Positions 7,192 to 14,488 of a stretch of DNA of 30,285 nucleotides are shown piece after piece. Position numbers and translations under genes: made by a program. A model generated the notes under the pieces. The model did not search any database. It saw only the letters and a list, made by a program, of their open reading frames with translations, and was not told the origin of the DNA. Origin of the DNA: an uncultured Corynebacterium sp. (GTDB taxonomy: Bacteria > Actinomycetota > Actinomycetes > Mycobacteriales > Mycobacteriaceae); contig NZ_CAMIFY010000035.1 of the NCBI RefSeq assembly GCF_946222985.1, positions 1 through 30,285 of the forward strand. Reading direction: 5' to 3'. Positions within the stretch are counted from its first letter, which is position 1; every line of letters starts with the position of its first letter.

Positions 7192-7260
7192 CCCCGAAAC
7201 GGGACAGCCGACGCCGACGAAAGCCCAGGTCGGCGTCGATATCGGTGTCCCGATGCGGGG
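7192..7260. repeat. 69-nt interrupted hairpin between convergent genes
   Basis: Three nested perfect arm pairs are present: CCCCG (7192-7196) with CGGGG (7256-7260), CGGGACA (7200-7206) with TGTCCCG (7246-7252), and CGACGCCGAC (7209-7218) with GTCGGCGTCG (7229-7238). They total 22 bp around a 10-nt loop, with 3x3 and 2x7 internal loops. It lies in the 205-nt gap between two gene ends. It may serve as a two-way terminator, although no T tract follows on either side. Confidence 0.7.
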
Positions 7261-7330
7261 GACTTTCAGAAATTTGGGGCTGGAGTGGCGGCGGGGGCCG
7301 GTGACGTGAACGTTTGGGCCGGCGACTCCC

Positions 7331-8890
7331 CTAGTCCCCCAGCTTCCCCGACAGCCGCTCGAGGCGATCGCGGCTCTGCCCGTCGAGGCCGATGACGGTG
7401 AGTTCCTTGCCCTTGGCCTCGTACTTGGTGCGGATCGCGTCGAGGGTGGCCACGGTCGACGAGTCCCACACGTCGGCCTCGGTGAGGTCGAGGATGACGT
7501 GGTCGGGGTCGTCGGAGTAGTCGAATTGGTAGACAAGGTCGTTGCTGGAGGCGAAGAACAGCTGGCCGCGGATGCGGTAGCGGCGGACGTCGACGCTGCC
7601 GTCGCCATCGACGTCGGCCTCGGCGACGGTGTCGACGGCGACCATGTGGGCGACGCGGCGGGCGAACATGACCATCGCGGTGAGCACGCCGAGGATGACG
7701 CCGATGGCCAGGTTGTGGGTGATCACCGTCGCGGCGATGGTCACGCCCATGACGATCGTCTCGCTCAGCGGCATGATCCGCAGCGTCCGCGGGTGGATCG
7801 AGTGCCAGTCCATGGTGCCGACGGAGACCATGATCATCACCGCCACCAGCGCCGCCATCGGGATCAGGCCGACGATGTCGCCGAGGGAGACGACGAGGAT
7901 GAGCAGGAAGATGCCGGCCAGCAGCGTCGACAGGCGGGTGCGGGCGCCGGCTTCGCGCACGCCGATCATGGTCTGGCCGATCATCGCGCAGCCGCCCATG
8001 CCGCCGAACAGGCCGCCGGCGAGGTTGGCGACGCCCTGGCCCCACGACTCGCGGGTCTTGTCGGAGTGGACCTCGGTGATGTCGTCGACCAGCTTGGCCG
8101 TCAGCAGCGACTCCATGAGGCCGACCAGGGCCACGGCGAAGGCGTAGGGCGCGATGATCTGCAGGGTCTCCATCGTCCACGGCACGTCCGGGATGAGCAG
8201 CTGCGGCCACGAATCGGGCAGCTCGCCCTGGTCGCCGACGTTGGGCACGCGCCACCCGGCCGCGACGACGACGATGGAGATCACCAGGATGGCGATCAGC
8301 GGCGCGGGGATGACGGTGGTGAATCGCGGGAAGATCACCATGATGGCGATGCCCGCCGCCACGAGCGGGTAGACCAGCCACGGCACGCCGATGAGGTGCG
8401 GCAGCTGTGCGGTGAAGATGAGGATGGCCAGCGCGTTGACGAAGCCCATCATCACCTGCCGGGGAATGAACCTCATCAGCTTCGCCACGCCGAGGATGGC
8501 CATGACGATCTGGATCAGCCCGGCCAACAGCACCGTCGCGATGAGGTAGTCGACGCCGTGGTCGCGCACCAGCGGCACGATGACCAGCGCGATCGAGCCG
8601 GCCGCACCGGAGATCATCGCGGGGCGTCCGCCGGTGAACGCGATGGTCACGGCGACTGCGAAGGACGCGAACAGGCCCAGCCGCGGGTCGACGCCGGCGA
8701 CGATGGAAAACGAGATCGCCTCCGGGATCAGCGCCAGCGCGACCACCAGCCCGCCGAAGACCTCCTTGCGCAGCCGCACCGGCGAGGAGAACGCGAACCT
8801 GAACGAGTCGACGAGCCCGACCGGGGCGTCCGGCTCGGCGCTCGGCTGCGGGTTCTTGTGCTTGACGACGTCGTCGGCGTGGTTCGACAT
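7331..8890 (-). CDS. SulP family anion transporter with STAS domain
   Basis: This 519-residue membrane protein begins with a polar N-terminus. The core opens with RLRKEVFGGLVVALALIPEAISFSIVAGVDPRLGLFASF, the SulP signature on the first helices. GGRPAMISGAAGSIALV, FVNALAILIFTAQ and GGLFGGMGGCAMIGQTMIGVREAGARTRLSTL are further hallmark segments. The last 110 residues hold a STAS domain (VILDLTEADVWDSSTVATLDAIRTKYEAKGKELTVIGL). SulP proteins exchange or symport sulfate, bicarbonate or other oxyanions; the substrate here is not determinable, though the NSS-like HL and QL segments fit bicarbonate/sulfate type bacterial members. The ATG at 8890 is chosen because GGAAGG precedes it by 5 nt (8896-8901); the open frame upstream is non-family sequence. 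Confidence 0.9.
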   Translation of the reverse strand: MSNHADDVVKHKNPQPSAEPDAPVGLVDSFRFAFSSPVRLRKEVFGGLVVALALIPEAISFSIVAGVDPRLGLFASFAVAVTIAFTGGRPAMISGAAGSIALVIVPLVRDHGVDYLIATVLLAGLIQIVMAILGVAKLMRFIPRQVMMGFVNALAILIFTAQLPHLIGVPWLVYPLVAAGIAIMVIFPRFTTVIPAPLIAILVISIVVVAAGWRVPNVGDQGELPDSWPQLLIPDVPWTMETLQIIAPYAFAVALVGLMESLLTAKLVDDITEVHSDKTRESWGQGVANLAGGLFGGMGGCAMIGQTMIGVREAGARTRLSTLLAGIFLLILVVSLGDIVGLIPMAALVAVMIMVSVGTMDWHSIHPRTLRIMPLSETIVMGVTIAATVITHNLAIGVILGVLTAMVMFARRVAHMVAVDTVAEADVDGDGSVDVRRYRIRGQLFFASSNDLVYQFDYSDDPDHVILDLTEADVWDSSTVATLDAIRTKYEAKGKELTVIGLDGQSRDRLERLSGKLGD

Positions 8891-9024
8891 TGCGGCCTTC
8901 CATATCGAATGCGGGGTGCGCGAGTGCGTGGGCGGCACGATCAGCGCGATCGGTGCGCGCGCGAGCGGCACTCTCCCCCACGTGAGAATCGAAGCAACCC
9001 TAGCGCGTGTACGCCGAAGGTCCC

Positions 9025-9522
9025 CTACTTCTTGCGCGGCTCCCGCACTCCGGTACCCGGTCGCCCTTCTCCCCGGGCCTTTTCGTAGGCGTCGATCCAC
9101 TGCCGCGGGGTGACCTTCTCGCACAGCTGCGCGATGAGATCGACGGGCACGTGCTCGGGCTTTCGGAAGCGGATGCAGGATTTGCCCATGTCGAGTTTGC
9201 GGCCGGTGTCGAGCGCCTCGTACTCGGCGAGGAACCAGTCGAGCAGCTCGTCGTCGGCGTAGACGGCCATGTGATAGATCGCGATGTGGCGCTTCTGGCT
9301 GGCGATCGCGAGGAACGGCAGCGGGGTGCCCGGCGCGGCGTGGTAGCCGTCGGGGTAGGTCTCCAGCGGCACGACCCAGTTCGGCATGCCCGAGTACATG
9401 GCCTTCTCGAACCCGTCCGGCAAATGGGCGTCGATGGCGTCGACGAGGGCGGTCATGACGGGGCGGCGGTCGTCGTCGAGCTCGGCGAGGTACTGGTCCA
9501 CGGTGGCGGCGTCGGAATGCAT
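9025..9522 (-). CDS. DUF1801 domain protein (YdhG-like)
   Basis: This 165-residue soluble protein has the DUF1801 pattern throughout: TVDQYLAELDDDRRPVMTALVDAIDAHLPDGFEKAMYSGMPNWVVP, followed by PLPFLAIASQKRHIAIYHMAVY and LDMGKSCIRFRKPEHVPVDLIAQL. Members are called iron-chaperone YdhG/frataxin-like in Bacillus and are otherwise of unknown role. The ATG at 9522 is the first that fits the family; a weak -10 (CACAAT, 9529-9534 on the minus strand) lies 6 nt upstream, consistent with leaderless expression. It is divergent from the small membrane protein gene at 9592. Confidence 0.82.
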   Translation of the reverse strand: MHSDAATVDQYLAELDDDRRPVMTALVDAIDAHLPDGFEKAMYSGMPNWVVPLETYPDGYHAAPGTPLPFLAIASQKRHIAIYHMAVYADDELLDWFLAEYEALDTGRKLDMGKSCIRFRKPEHVPVDLIAQLCEKVTPRQWIDAYEKARGEGRPGTGVREPRKK

Positions 9523-9579
9523 GGATCCATTGTGGGCTAAACCAGCATCGAAGGGCCTCGGGACATCCGGCCGGCGACG

Positions 9580-9585
9580 TAGGAT
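9580..9585 (+). promoter_or_regulatory. -10 box TAGGAT, leaderless start at 9592
   Basis: TAGGAT ends 6 nt before the ATG at 9592, the same geometry as several other starts in the window. Confidence 0.5.
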
Positions 9586-9591
9586 CGCCCC

Positions 9592-9837
9592 ATGGCAAAG
9601 AAGAAGAACATCGACCTCAAGGCCACCATCTCCGAGTGGAAGGACATGAGCCTCCCCGCCAAGATCGGCGTCGGCTCCGCGATCGCCGCGGAACTGGCGG
9701 CGAAGGTCGGCATGTGGCGCGACTTGGCCACCCGCCCGGCCGATCAGGTGCGCGGGCCGAAGTGGCTGTGGTTCATCCTCAGCTTCGTCAACACCTTCGG
9801 GCCCGGCGCGTACTACGCCTTCGGCCGCAAGAAGTAG
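9592..9837 (+). CDS. Small protein with PLDc_N-like membrane segment
   Basis: This 81-residue protein has a charged N-terminus (AKKKNIDLKATISEWKDMSLPAKIGVG), an Ala-rich hydrophobic stretch, then WRDLATRPADQVRGPKWLWFILSFVNTFGPGAYYAFGRKK. The segment RGPKWLWFILSFVNTFGPGAYYAFG matches the short membrane hairpin seen in actinobacterial proteins related to the phospholipase D/cardiolipin synthase N-terminal domain, but the catalytic PLD domains are absent. It is likely a small membrane-associated protein of unknown function. The start is fixed by the leaderless -10 box and the MAKKK beginning. Confidence 0.8.
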   Translation: MAKKKNIDLKATISEWKDMSLPAKIGVGSAIAAELAAKVGMWRDLATRPADQVRGPKWLWFILSFVNTFGPGAYYAFGRKK

Positions 9838-9901
9838 AGCTCGCACGTAGCAGGGCTCGGAAGAACTAGCGCGGAGCCCTGGACTTCCGCGGGCGAATCA
9901 C

Positions 9902-9907
9902 TAGGAT
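9902..9907 (+). promoter_or_regulatory. -10 box TAGGAT, leaderless start of the pirin gene
   Basis: TAGGAT ends 7 nt before the ATG at 9915. Confidence 0.5.
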
Positions 9908-9914
9908 AGTTGAC

Positions 9915-10736
9915 ATGTCATCATCCAGTGAGGCCGTGTCCGCTCCCACCGGCTCCGCCGACTCCGCCGTTCACGTCATTCGCGCCAAGGACCGTTCGAC
10001 GTGGCGCGATTCGGCGCTGCTGTCGCGCCAGTCCTTCCCCGCCACCGGCAGCTTCGACCTCGAGGGCAACGCCTTCGGGCTACTCATGGTGCACAACGAC
10101 GACGTCGTCGCCCCGGGCGAGGGTTTCGACATGCACCAGCACAGCGACGTCGAACTGGTCAGCTGGGTGATGGACGGCCGGCTGCGCCACCGCGACGACG
10201 GCGGCATGGAGGGCTCGGCCGCCGGTACCGAGTCGATCCTGTCGCCCGGCATGGCCCAGCGCGTCAGCGCCGGCCGCGGCATCCGCCACTCCGAGCTCAA
10301 CGCCTCCGGGTACCTCGACGGCAAGAAGCTGCGGGTCATCCAGGCGTGGCTGCCGCCGGATGCGCCCGGCGCCGCCCCCTCCCACGACGAGGTCGACCTC
10401 AACGACGCCCTGGCCACCGCCGCGACTTCCGACGATCCCGCCGCGCGCCTGATCCCCGTCGCCTCCGGCGCGCCGGGGTTCGCGCCGCTGACCATCGGCA
10501 CCGCGGGCGCGACCCTGTGGGCCGGGCGCATCCCCGCGGGCACGGAATTCACGGTGCCGACCGGCCGGTTCGTGCATTTCTTCGTCGCCGCCGGGTTTGT
10601 TTCCGTGGCCGACGAGACGCTTGACGACGGTGACGTCGCCCGCTTCACCAACCTTTCCGGCGTCTGCCCGGCCACGGCGATCACCGACGCGGAAGTCCTG
10701 ATCTGGGCGATGGACCGGGCCATTCGCGAGCGCTGA
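9915..10736 (+). CDS. Pirin family protein (bicupin)
   Basis: This 273-residue protein has the pirin pattern of two cupin domains. In the N-terminal one GEGFDMHQHSDVELVSWVMDGRLRHRD (about residues 71-97) carries the metal-binding histidines, and GMAQRVSAGRGIRHSELNAS holds the downstream His and Glu ligands. The C-terminal cupin is degenerate, as is usual in YhhW-type pirins. Some bacterial pirins show quercetin 2,3-dioxygenase activity and others act as redox cofactors; neither can be chosen here. The start is supported by the leaderless -10 box. The following dehydrogenase gene is 41 nt downstream but has its own promoter. Confidence 0.88.
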   Translation: MSSSSEAVSAPTGSADSAVHVIRAKDRSTWRDSALLSRQSFPATGSFDLEGNAFGLLMVHNDDVVAPGEGFDMHQHSDVELVSWVMDGRLRHRDDGGMEGSAAGTESILSPGMAQRVSAGRGIRHSELNASGYLDGKKLRVIQAWLPPDAPGAAPSHDEVDLNDALATAATSDDPAARLIPVASGAPGFAPLTIGTAGATLWAGRIPAGTEFTVPTGRFVHFFVAAGFVSVADETLDDGDVARFTNLSGVCPATAITDAEVLIWAMDRAIRER

Positions 10737-10764
10737 GCCACCTGCGTCGCGCACCCGGCGCGAG

Positions 10765-10770
10765 TATCGT
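10765..10770 (+). promoter_or_regulatory. -10 box TATCGT, leaderless start at 10778
   Basis: TATCGT ends 7 nt before the ATG at 10778. A second ATG follows immediately (MM). Confidence 0.5.
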
Positions 10771-10777
10771 CGGGACA

Positions 10778-12001
10778 ATGATGAGCAACATTCACCAGTC
10801 TTCGTCCCAGTCCACCGGCAGCGACACCGAGCGGCCCTTCCGCTTCGCCGTCGTCGCCGTCGGCCAGATTTCCCAGCAGGCCTTCATCCCGGGTGTGCGC
10901 AGCCTGCCCGACGTGGAGATCACGGCCGTGGTCACCTCCTCCGAGGACAAGGCCGCGGCCGTCGCAAAGCGCTCCGGCGCCGGCACCGGCCCGGATTCCG
11001 ATGCCGCCGCGGGCGAGCCCACCGCGACGGCCGACGACGTCGCCGTGTACTCCTACGACGAGTTCCCGGAGCTGCTCAAAAGCGGCGAGATCGACGGCGT
11101 GTACGTGGCCACGCCGGTCTTCCGCCACCGCGAGTTCGCCGAACCCGCCCTCGACGCGGGGATCCCGGTGCTGCTGGAGAAGCCGATGGCCGACTCCGTC
11201 GCCGACTGCGAGGCGATGATCGCCGCCTCGCGGCGCACCGGCGCGACGCTGATGGTCGCCTACCGCATGCACCAGGACTCCTACATGGTCGAGCTGGCCG
11301 ACCTCGTCGCCCGCGGCACCATCGGCGAGACCCGCACCTTCACCTCGACGTTCACCCACGACATCCGCGAGGCCAACCACCGCGGCAACTCCGGCTTCTG
11401 GGGCGGCCCGGTGCCCGACTTCGGCGCTTACCCGCTCAACCTGGTGCGCCATCTCTTCCGCGCCGAGCCGACCCGCGTCCACGCCACGGGCGTGAGCTCG
11501 CGCGATCGGTCGTTCAACTTCCTCGACGGCGTCGGCGTGACGCTGCGCTTCCCCGGCGACCGCGTCGCCCAGTACACGCTGAGCTACAACTCCGCGGACC
11601 TCGAGGCGTTCCAACTCGTCGGCTCGAAGGGCACGATCACCTCGGACTCGTGCTTCGGCTTCGCGCCGGAGCCGCCGCGCAATTACACGCTGACCACCGA
11701 CCGCGGCAGCGAGTACCGGGAGTCGACGTCGGTCGACCAGTTCGCCGGCGAGACCCGCTACTTCGTCGACTGCGTGCGCGCCGACGTGCACCCCGAGCCC
11801 GACGGCGAGGAGGGCCTGGCCGACGTGCGCATCTTCGCCGCCATCGAGGAGTCCCTGCGCCTGGGCCGCGAGGTGATCCTGCCGCCGCGCCAGTTCGGCC
11901 GCGGCCTGACCCGCGACCAGGTCCGGGCGATCCCGCCGCGTCCGGCCGACGAGATCCCCGACGACGACGAGCTCGTCGACCAGACCCCGCAGGACCGGTA
12001 G
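10778..12001 (+). CDS. Gfo/Idh/MocA family oxidoreductase
   Basis: This 407-residue NAD(P)-dependent dehydrogenase has an N-terminal Rossmann domain (FAVVAVGQISQQAFIPGVRSLPDVEITAVV, where the usual GxGxxG is degenerate: VAVGQIS). The family EKP motif is in VLLEKPMADSVADCEAMI (about residues 132-148), with the catalytic Lys. The C-terminal alpha/beta domain contains GGPVPDFGAYPLNLVRHLF, where an Asp and nearby His would be catalytic. The Rossmann domain has an Ala/Gly-rich insertion (SGAGTGPDSDAAAGEPTATADD). The substrate, probably a sugar or polyol, is unknown. The C-terminus has an acidic PPRPADEIPDDDELVDQ extension. It is transcribed from its own leaderless promoter. Confidence 0.88.
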   Translation: MMSNIHQSSSQSTGSDTERPFRFAVVAVGQISQQAFIPGVRSLPDVEITAVVTSSEDKAAAVAKRSGAGTGPDSDAAAGEPTATADDVAVYSYDEFPELLKSGEIDGVYVATPVFRHREFAEPALDAGIPVLLEKPMADSVADCEAMIAASRRTGATLMVAYRMHQDSYMVELADLVARGTIGETRTFTSTFTHDIREANHRGNSGFWGGPVPDFGAYPLNLVRHLFRAEPTRVHATGVSSRDRSFNFLDGVGVTLRFPGDRVAQYTLSYNSADLEAFQLVGSKGTITSDSCFGFAPEPPRNYTLTTDRGSEYRESTSVDQFAGETRYFVDCVRADVHPEPDGEEGLADVRIFAAIEESLRLGREVILPPRQFGRGLTRDQVRAIPPRPADEIPDDDELVDQTPQDR

Positions 12002-12119
12002 CGGAGGTCGGCCAGTCCGGGGGGGTCGGTCCCAGGGGGTAATGGTGCAGGAGGGGCGGGCCAAGGGCCGGCCGAGTAGCGGGTTCGCCGTTTCGGGTTC
12101 ACGGGTGACGGCAGCGCGA

Positions 12120-12125
12120 TAGCGT
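12120..12125 (+). promoter_or_regulatory. -10 box TAGCGT, leaderless start of the SDR gene
   Basis: TAGCGT ends 7 nt before the ATG at 12133. Confidence 0.5.
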
Positions 12126-12132
12126 TCGTTTC

Positions 12133-13080
12133 ATGAACGACACCTCCACTTCGTCGCACTCGACCCGAAATGCCGTGCTGGCCGGACTCGCCGGTGCCGC
12201 CGGACTCCTCGCGGCCTCGACGCTCAAAGGCCGCTCCCCCGAATCGTCATCGCCGCGCACGGTGCTCGTCACCGGCGCGGCGTCGGGCTTCGGCCTCGAG
12301 ATGACCAAGCGGTTCATCGCGCGCGGCGACCACGTGATCGCCTCCGACCTGCACGAGTCGCCGAGTGCGGAGCTTCTCAAGCTCGGCGACCGGTGCACGT
12401 ACCGCAAGCTCGACGCGACCTCCGAGGAGGATTGGGCGGCGGCAGCGGCGGCCACTGGTGCGGTCGACGTGCTGATGCTCAACGCCGGCCGGGCCGTCGG
12501 CGGCGCGATCGAGACGGTCAGCATCGACACGTGGAAGGACACGCTCGACCTCAACGTGCTCGGCGCGGTGCGCGGCTGCCGCGCCTACGTCCCGCTGCTC
12601 AAGCCGGGAGCGCAGATCGTCATCACGTCGTCGGTCGCCGGCCTGGTCCACCCCGTGCAGATGTCGGTGTACAACGCCTCGAAGGCGGCGGTGCTGGCGC
12701 TGGGCGAGACTATCGATTTCGAGCTGCGCGGGCGCGGGATCACCACCTCGGTGATCTGCCCGCAATTCTTCAAGACGAACCTGGCCGAGTCTCTGACCGG
12801 CGAGGACGCCGAGGCCGACAAGCTGGCCCGCATCATCTGGGACATGTCGCCGTTGACGGTCGACAAGGTCGCCGACCGGGCGATGAAGGGCATCGACGCC
12901 CGCCGCCAGGTGGTCACGACCGATTTCGTGGGGGTTCTCGGCTGGTATTCCAAGCGCCTCGTGCGCCCCGCCTACCTGGCGGCGATGCGGCGGTCGGACA
13001 TCGTCACGGAGTGGATGTTCGCCGCGGATCGGAAGAAGAACGCCGGGGAGAAGCCGAACGCGGCCCTCCCCGCTAATTAG
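12133..13080 (+). CDS. Short-chain dehydrogenase/reductase, N-terminally anchored
   Basis: This 315-residue classical SDR has the cofactor motif TGAASGFG (about residues 47-54), NAG in LMLNAGRAVGG, the catalytic Ser in IVITSSVAG, and YNASK (Tyr-x-x-x-Lys). An Asp after the second strand (IASDLHES) points to NAD(H) rather than NADP(H). The first 45 residues contain a hydrophobic helix (AVLAGLAGAAGLLAAS), so the enzyme may be membrane anchored. The C-terminus is Lys/Ala-rich. The substrate is unknown. Its stop codon overlaps the stop of the convergent gene by 8 bp (CTAATTAG). Confidence 0.88.
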   Translation: MNDTSTSSHSTRNAVLAGLAGAAGLLAASTLKGRSPESSSPRTVLVTGAASGFGLEMTKRFIARGDHVIASDLHESPSAELLKLGDRCTYRKLDATSEEDWAAAAAATGAVDVLMLNAGRAVGGAIETVSIDTWKDTLDLNVLGAVRGCRAYVPLLKPGAQIVITSSVAGLVHPVQMSVYNASKAAVLALGETIDFELRGRGITTSVICPQFFKTNLAESLTGEDAEADKLARIIWDMSPLTVDKVADRAMKGIDARRQVVTTDFVGVLGWYSKRLVRPAYLAAMRRSDIVTEWMFAADRKKNAGEKPNAALPAN

Positions 13081-14326
13081 TGAGCAGTTCCTCCGGAAGA
13101 TTGCTCCACCTCATTCGGACGACCTGGTGGGCGGTTTCCACGTCGAACCCGTCGGCGAGGCAGTCGTCGATTTCCTTCATCACGCAGTCCGGCGCATCAT
13201 CGCCACGCAGCACCGTGGCCGTCAGCTCCCTGACCCACAACTCGGCGATGCTCCGCGACACCCGGAAGAACAAACCCGAGGTCAGCGCGGTCTTCTCCGC
13301 GTCCGGGTCCCCCACCCACTGCCCCGTGACCGGATAAAACAGCTGCCATCCGTCGGGGCCGAAGCGAATGAGAGACGGATCCTCGTCGTCCTTCACCGCG
13401 CTCATGAAATTGACGCGGCAGGATTCCATGAACGTCCGGGCCGGGTGCCACTCCTCGTCGACGTCTATCTCGAGGACGAGGTCGAGCCCGCTTTCCTCGC
13501 CGGCACCCGCCACATCGTCGACGTCGTCGAGATCTTCGCCCAGATCCTCGTCGTCTTTCTCCTCCTCGTCTTCCCCGTCGTCGTCTGCATCGTCGTCATC
13601 TGCATCGTCGTCGTCGAAAAGCTCGAGCAACGCGACGTCGGAGATCCAGTCGTCCCGGGGGAGGTCCGGTGCGAGGTCGCTGAGCTGCACGGTGGTGTAT
13701 CCGCGCCCCCGCATCTCCAAGGCCCAGTCATCGGCGATGACGGCGTCGTCCTCGAACTCGAAGAAGAGCCCCGACGCCTCCGTCGCCTGCAGTTCGGCTT
13801 GAGCGAGCCGTTCGCCGATCCACGTCACCGCGTCGTTCATCGCGTTGGATTGGGCGATGAAGAAATCGAGGCCGTCGCCCGAGGGCGCGCCCCCTGGGCC
13901 CGATCCCTTGCCGCGTATCGGCCCGATCTTGCCGGTGATCAACCTCAGATCCGGCTCGATCAGCTCGTAGAGCAACCGCGCACGATCGACGTGTTCTTCG
14001 ACCCCGAGGAACACGGCCGTCGTCCCTTCCTCGCCGGACAACGATCCGGTCCAGGCGAACCGGCAGTGCAGAGCGTCGGCGATGACTTTCGCCAACCGCG
14101 CCTTGACGGCCCGGAATCCCGGGGTCATCTCGAACACGACGGCCACCGGGGTCTCACGGTCCTCGAGTTCGTCGTCGGACAGGGAGATCTTCGGCGTCAC
14201 CGCCGCCCCGTGCTCGGCGACGATGCGAAACGCGACCAAAAGATGAAGATCGATGTTCCGCGTTTCCTCGTACGCGTCGGTCCACGCGAAGAGTCGTTTG
14301 ACCTGTTGCATGACGTGAAGATGCAT
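13073..14326 (-). CDS. Acidic protein with DUF2786/DUF7168-like N-terminus
   Basis: In this 417-residue protein of unknown function, the first 130 residues (VKRLFAWTDAYEETRNIDLHLLVAFRIVAEHG, later RAVKARLAKVIADALHCRFAWTG, then TTAVFLGVEEHVDRARLLYELIEPDL) are reminiscent of DUF2786 followed by its DUF7168 partner domain, found on many mobile elements. This is judged by eye and is not certain. A middle region (about 150-235) is followed by an extreme Asp/Glu stretch of about 40 residues (236-275) and a folded-looking C-terminal domain. There is no signal peptide or transmembrane segment. The ATG at 14326 is preferred; an ATG five codons in is possible. It is divergent from the ArdC/ImmA-like gene and shares a 162-bp promoter region with a perfect inverted repeat. 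Confidence 0.75.
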   Translation of the reverse strand: MHLHVMQQVKRLFAWTDAYEETRNIDLHLLVAFRIVAEHGAAVTPKISLSDDELEDRETPVAVVFEMTPGFRAVKARLAKVIADALHCRFAWTGSLSGEEGTTAVFLGVEEHVDRARLLYELIEPDLRLITGKIGPIRGKGSGPGGAPSGDGLDFFIAQSNAMNDAVTWIGERLAQAELQATEASGLFFEFEDDAVIADDWALEMRGRGYTTVQLSDLAPDLPRDDWISDVALLELFDDDDADDDDADDDGEDEEEKDDEDLGEDLDDVDDVAGAGEESGLDLVLEIDVDEEWHPARTFMESCRVNFMSAVKDDEDPSLIRFGPDGWQLFYPVTGQWVGDPDAEKTALTSGLFFRVSRSIAELWVRELTATVLRGDDAPDCVMKEIDDCLADGFDVETAHQVVRMRWSNLPEELLTN

Positions 14327-14352
14327 GACCCTCGTCGCCTTCCGTTTCCGGC

Positions 14353-14372
14353 ATCGCGGCCCGTGCCGCGAT
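14353..14372. repeat. Inverted repeat ATCGCGGC-CCGT-GCCGCGAT in a divergent promoter
   Basis: Perfect 8-bp arms and a 4-nt loop lie 27 nt upstream of the acidic-protein gene. A possible minus-strand -10 CATAGT lies just beyond (14383-14388), so the repeat would sit near the transcript 5' end. It may be an operator or a leader hairpin. Confidence 0.55.
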
Positions 14373-14475
14373 CGCGCCCGCAGACTATGCGCCGCCCCGG
14401 ATTCCCCTCGCTCCGTCTTCGCTCATCTGATCGATGGTGTTCGAAAGGCGTGGAAGTGCGATCCGGAGCCTCATC

Positions 14476-14481
14476 TACTCT
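14476..14481 (+). promoter_or_regulatory. -10 box TACTCT, leaderless start of the peptidase gene
   Basis: TACTCT ends 7 nt before the ATG at 14489 and supports that start against the longer open frame upstream. Confidence 0.5.
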
Positions 14482-14488
14482 GCGTCCC

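Noticed and set aside
13550..13620. Apparent GTC/GTCATC trinucleotide repeat, possible microsatellite
   Set aside because: It is the antisense of GAC/GAT/GAG codons for the acidic stretch of the minus-strand protein; amino-acid bias explains it.
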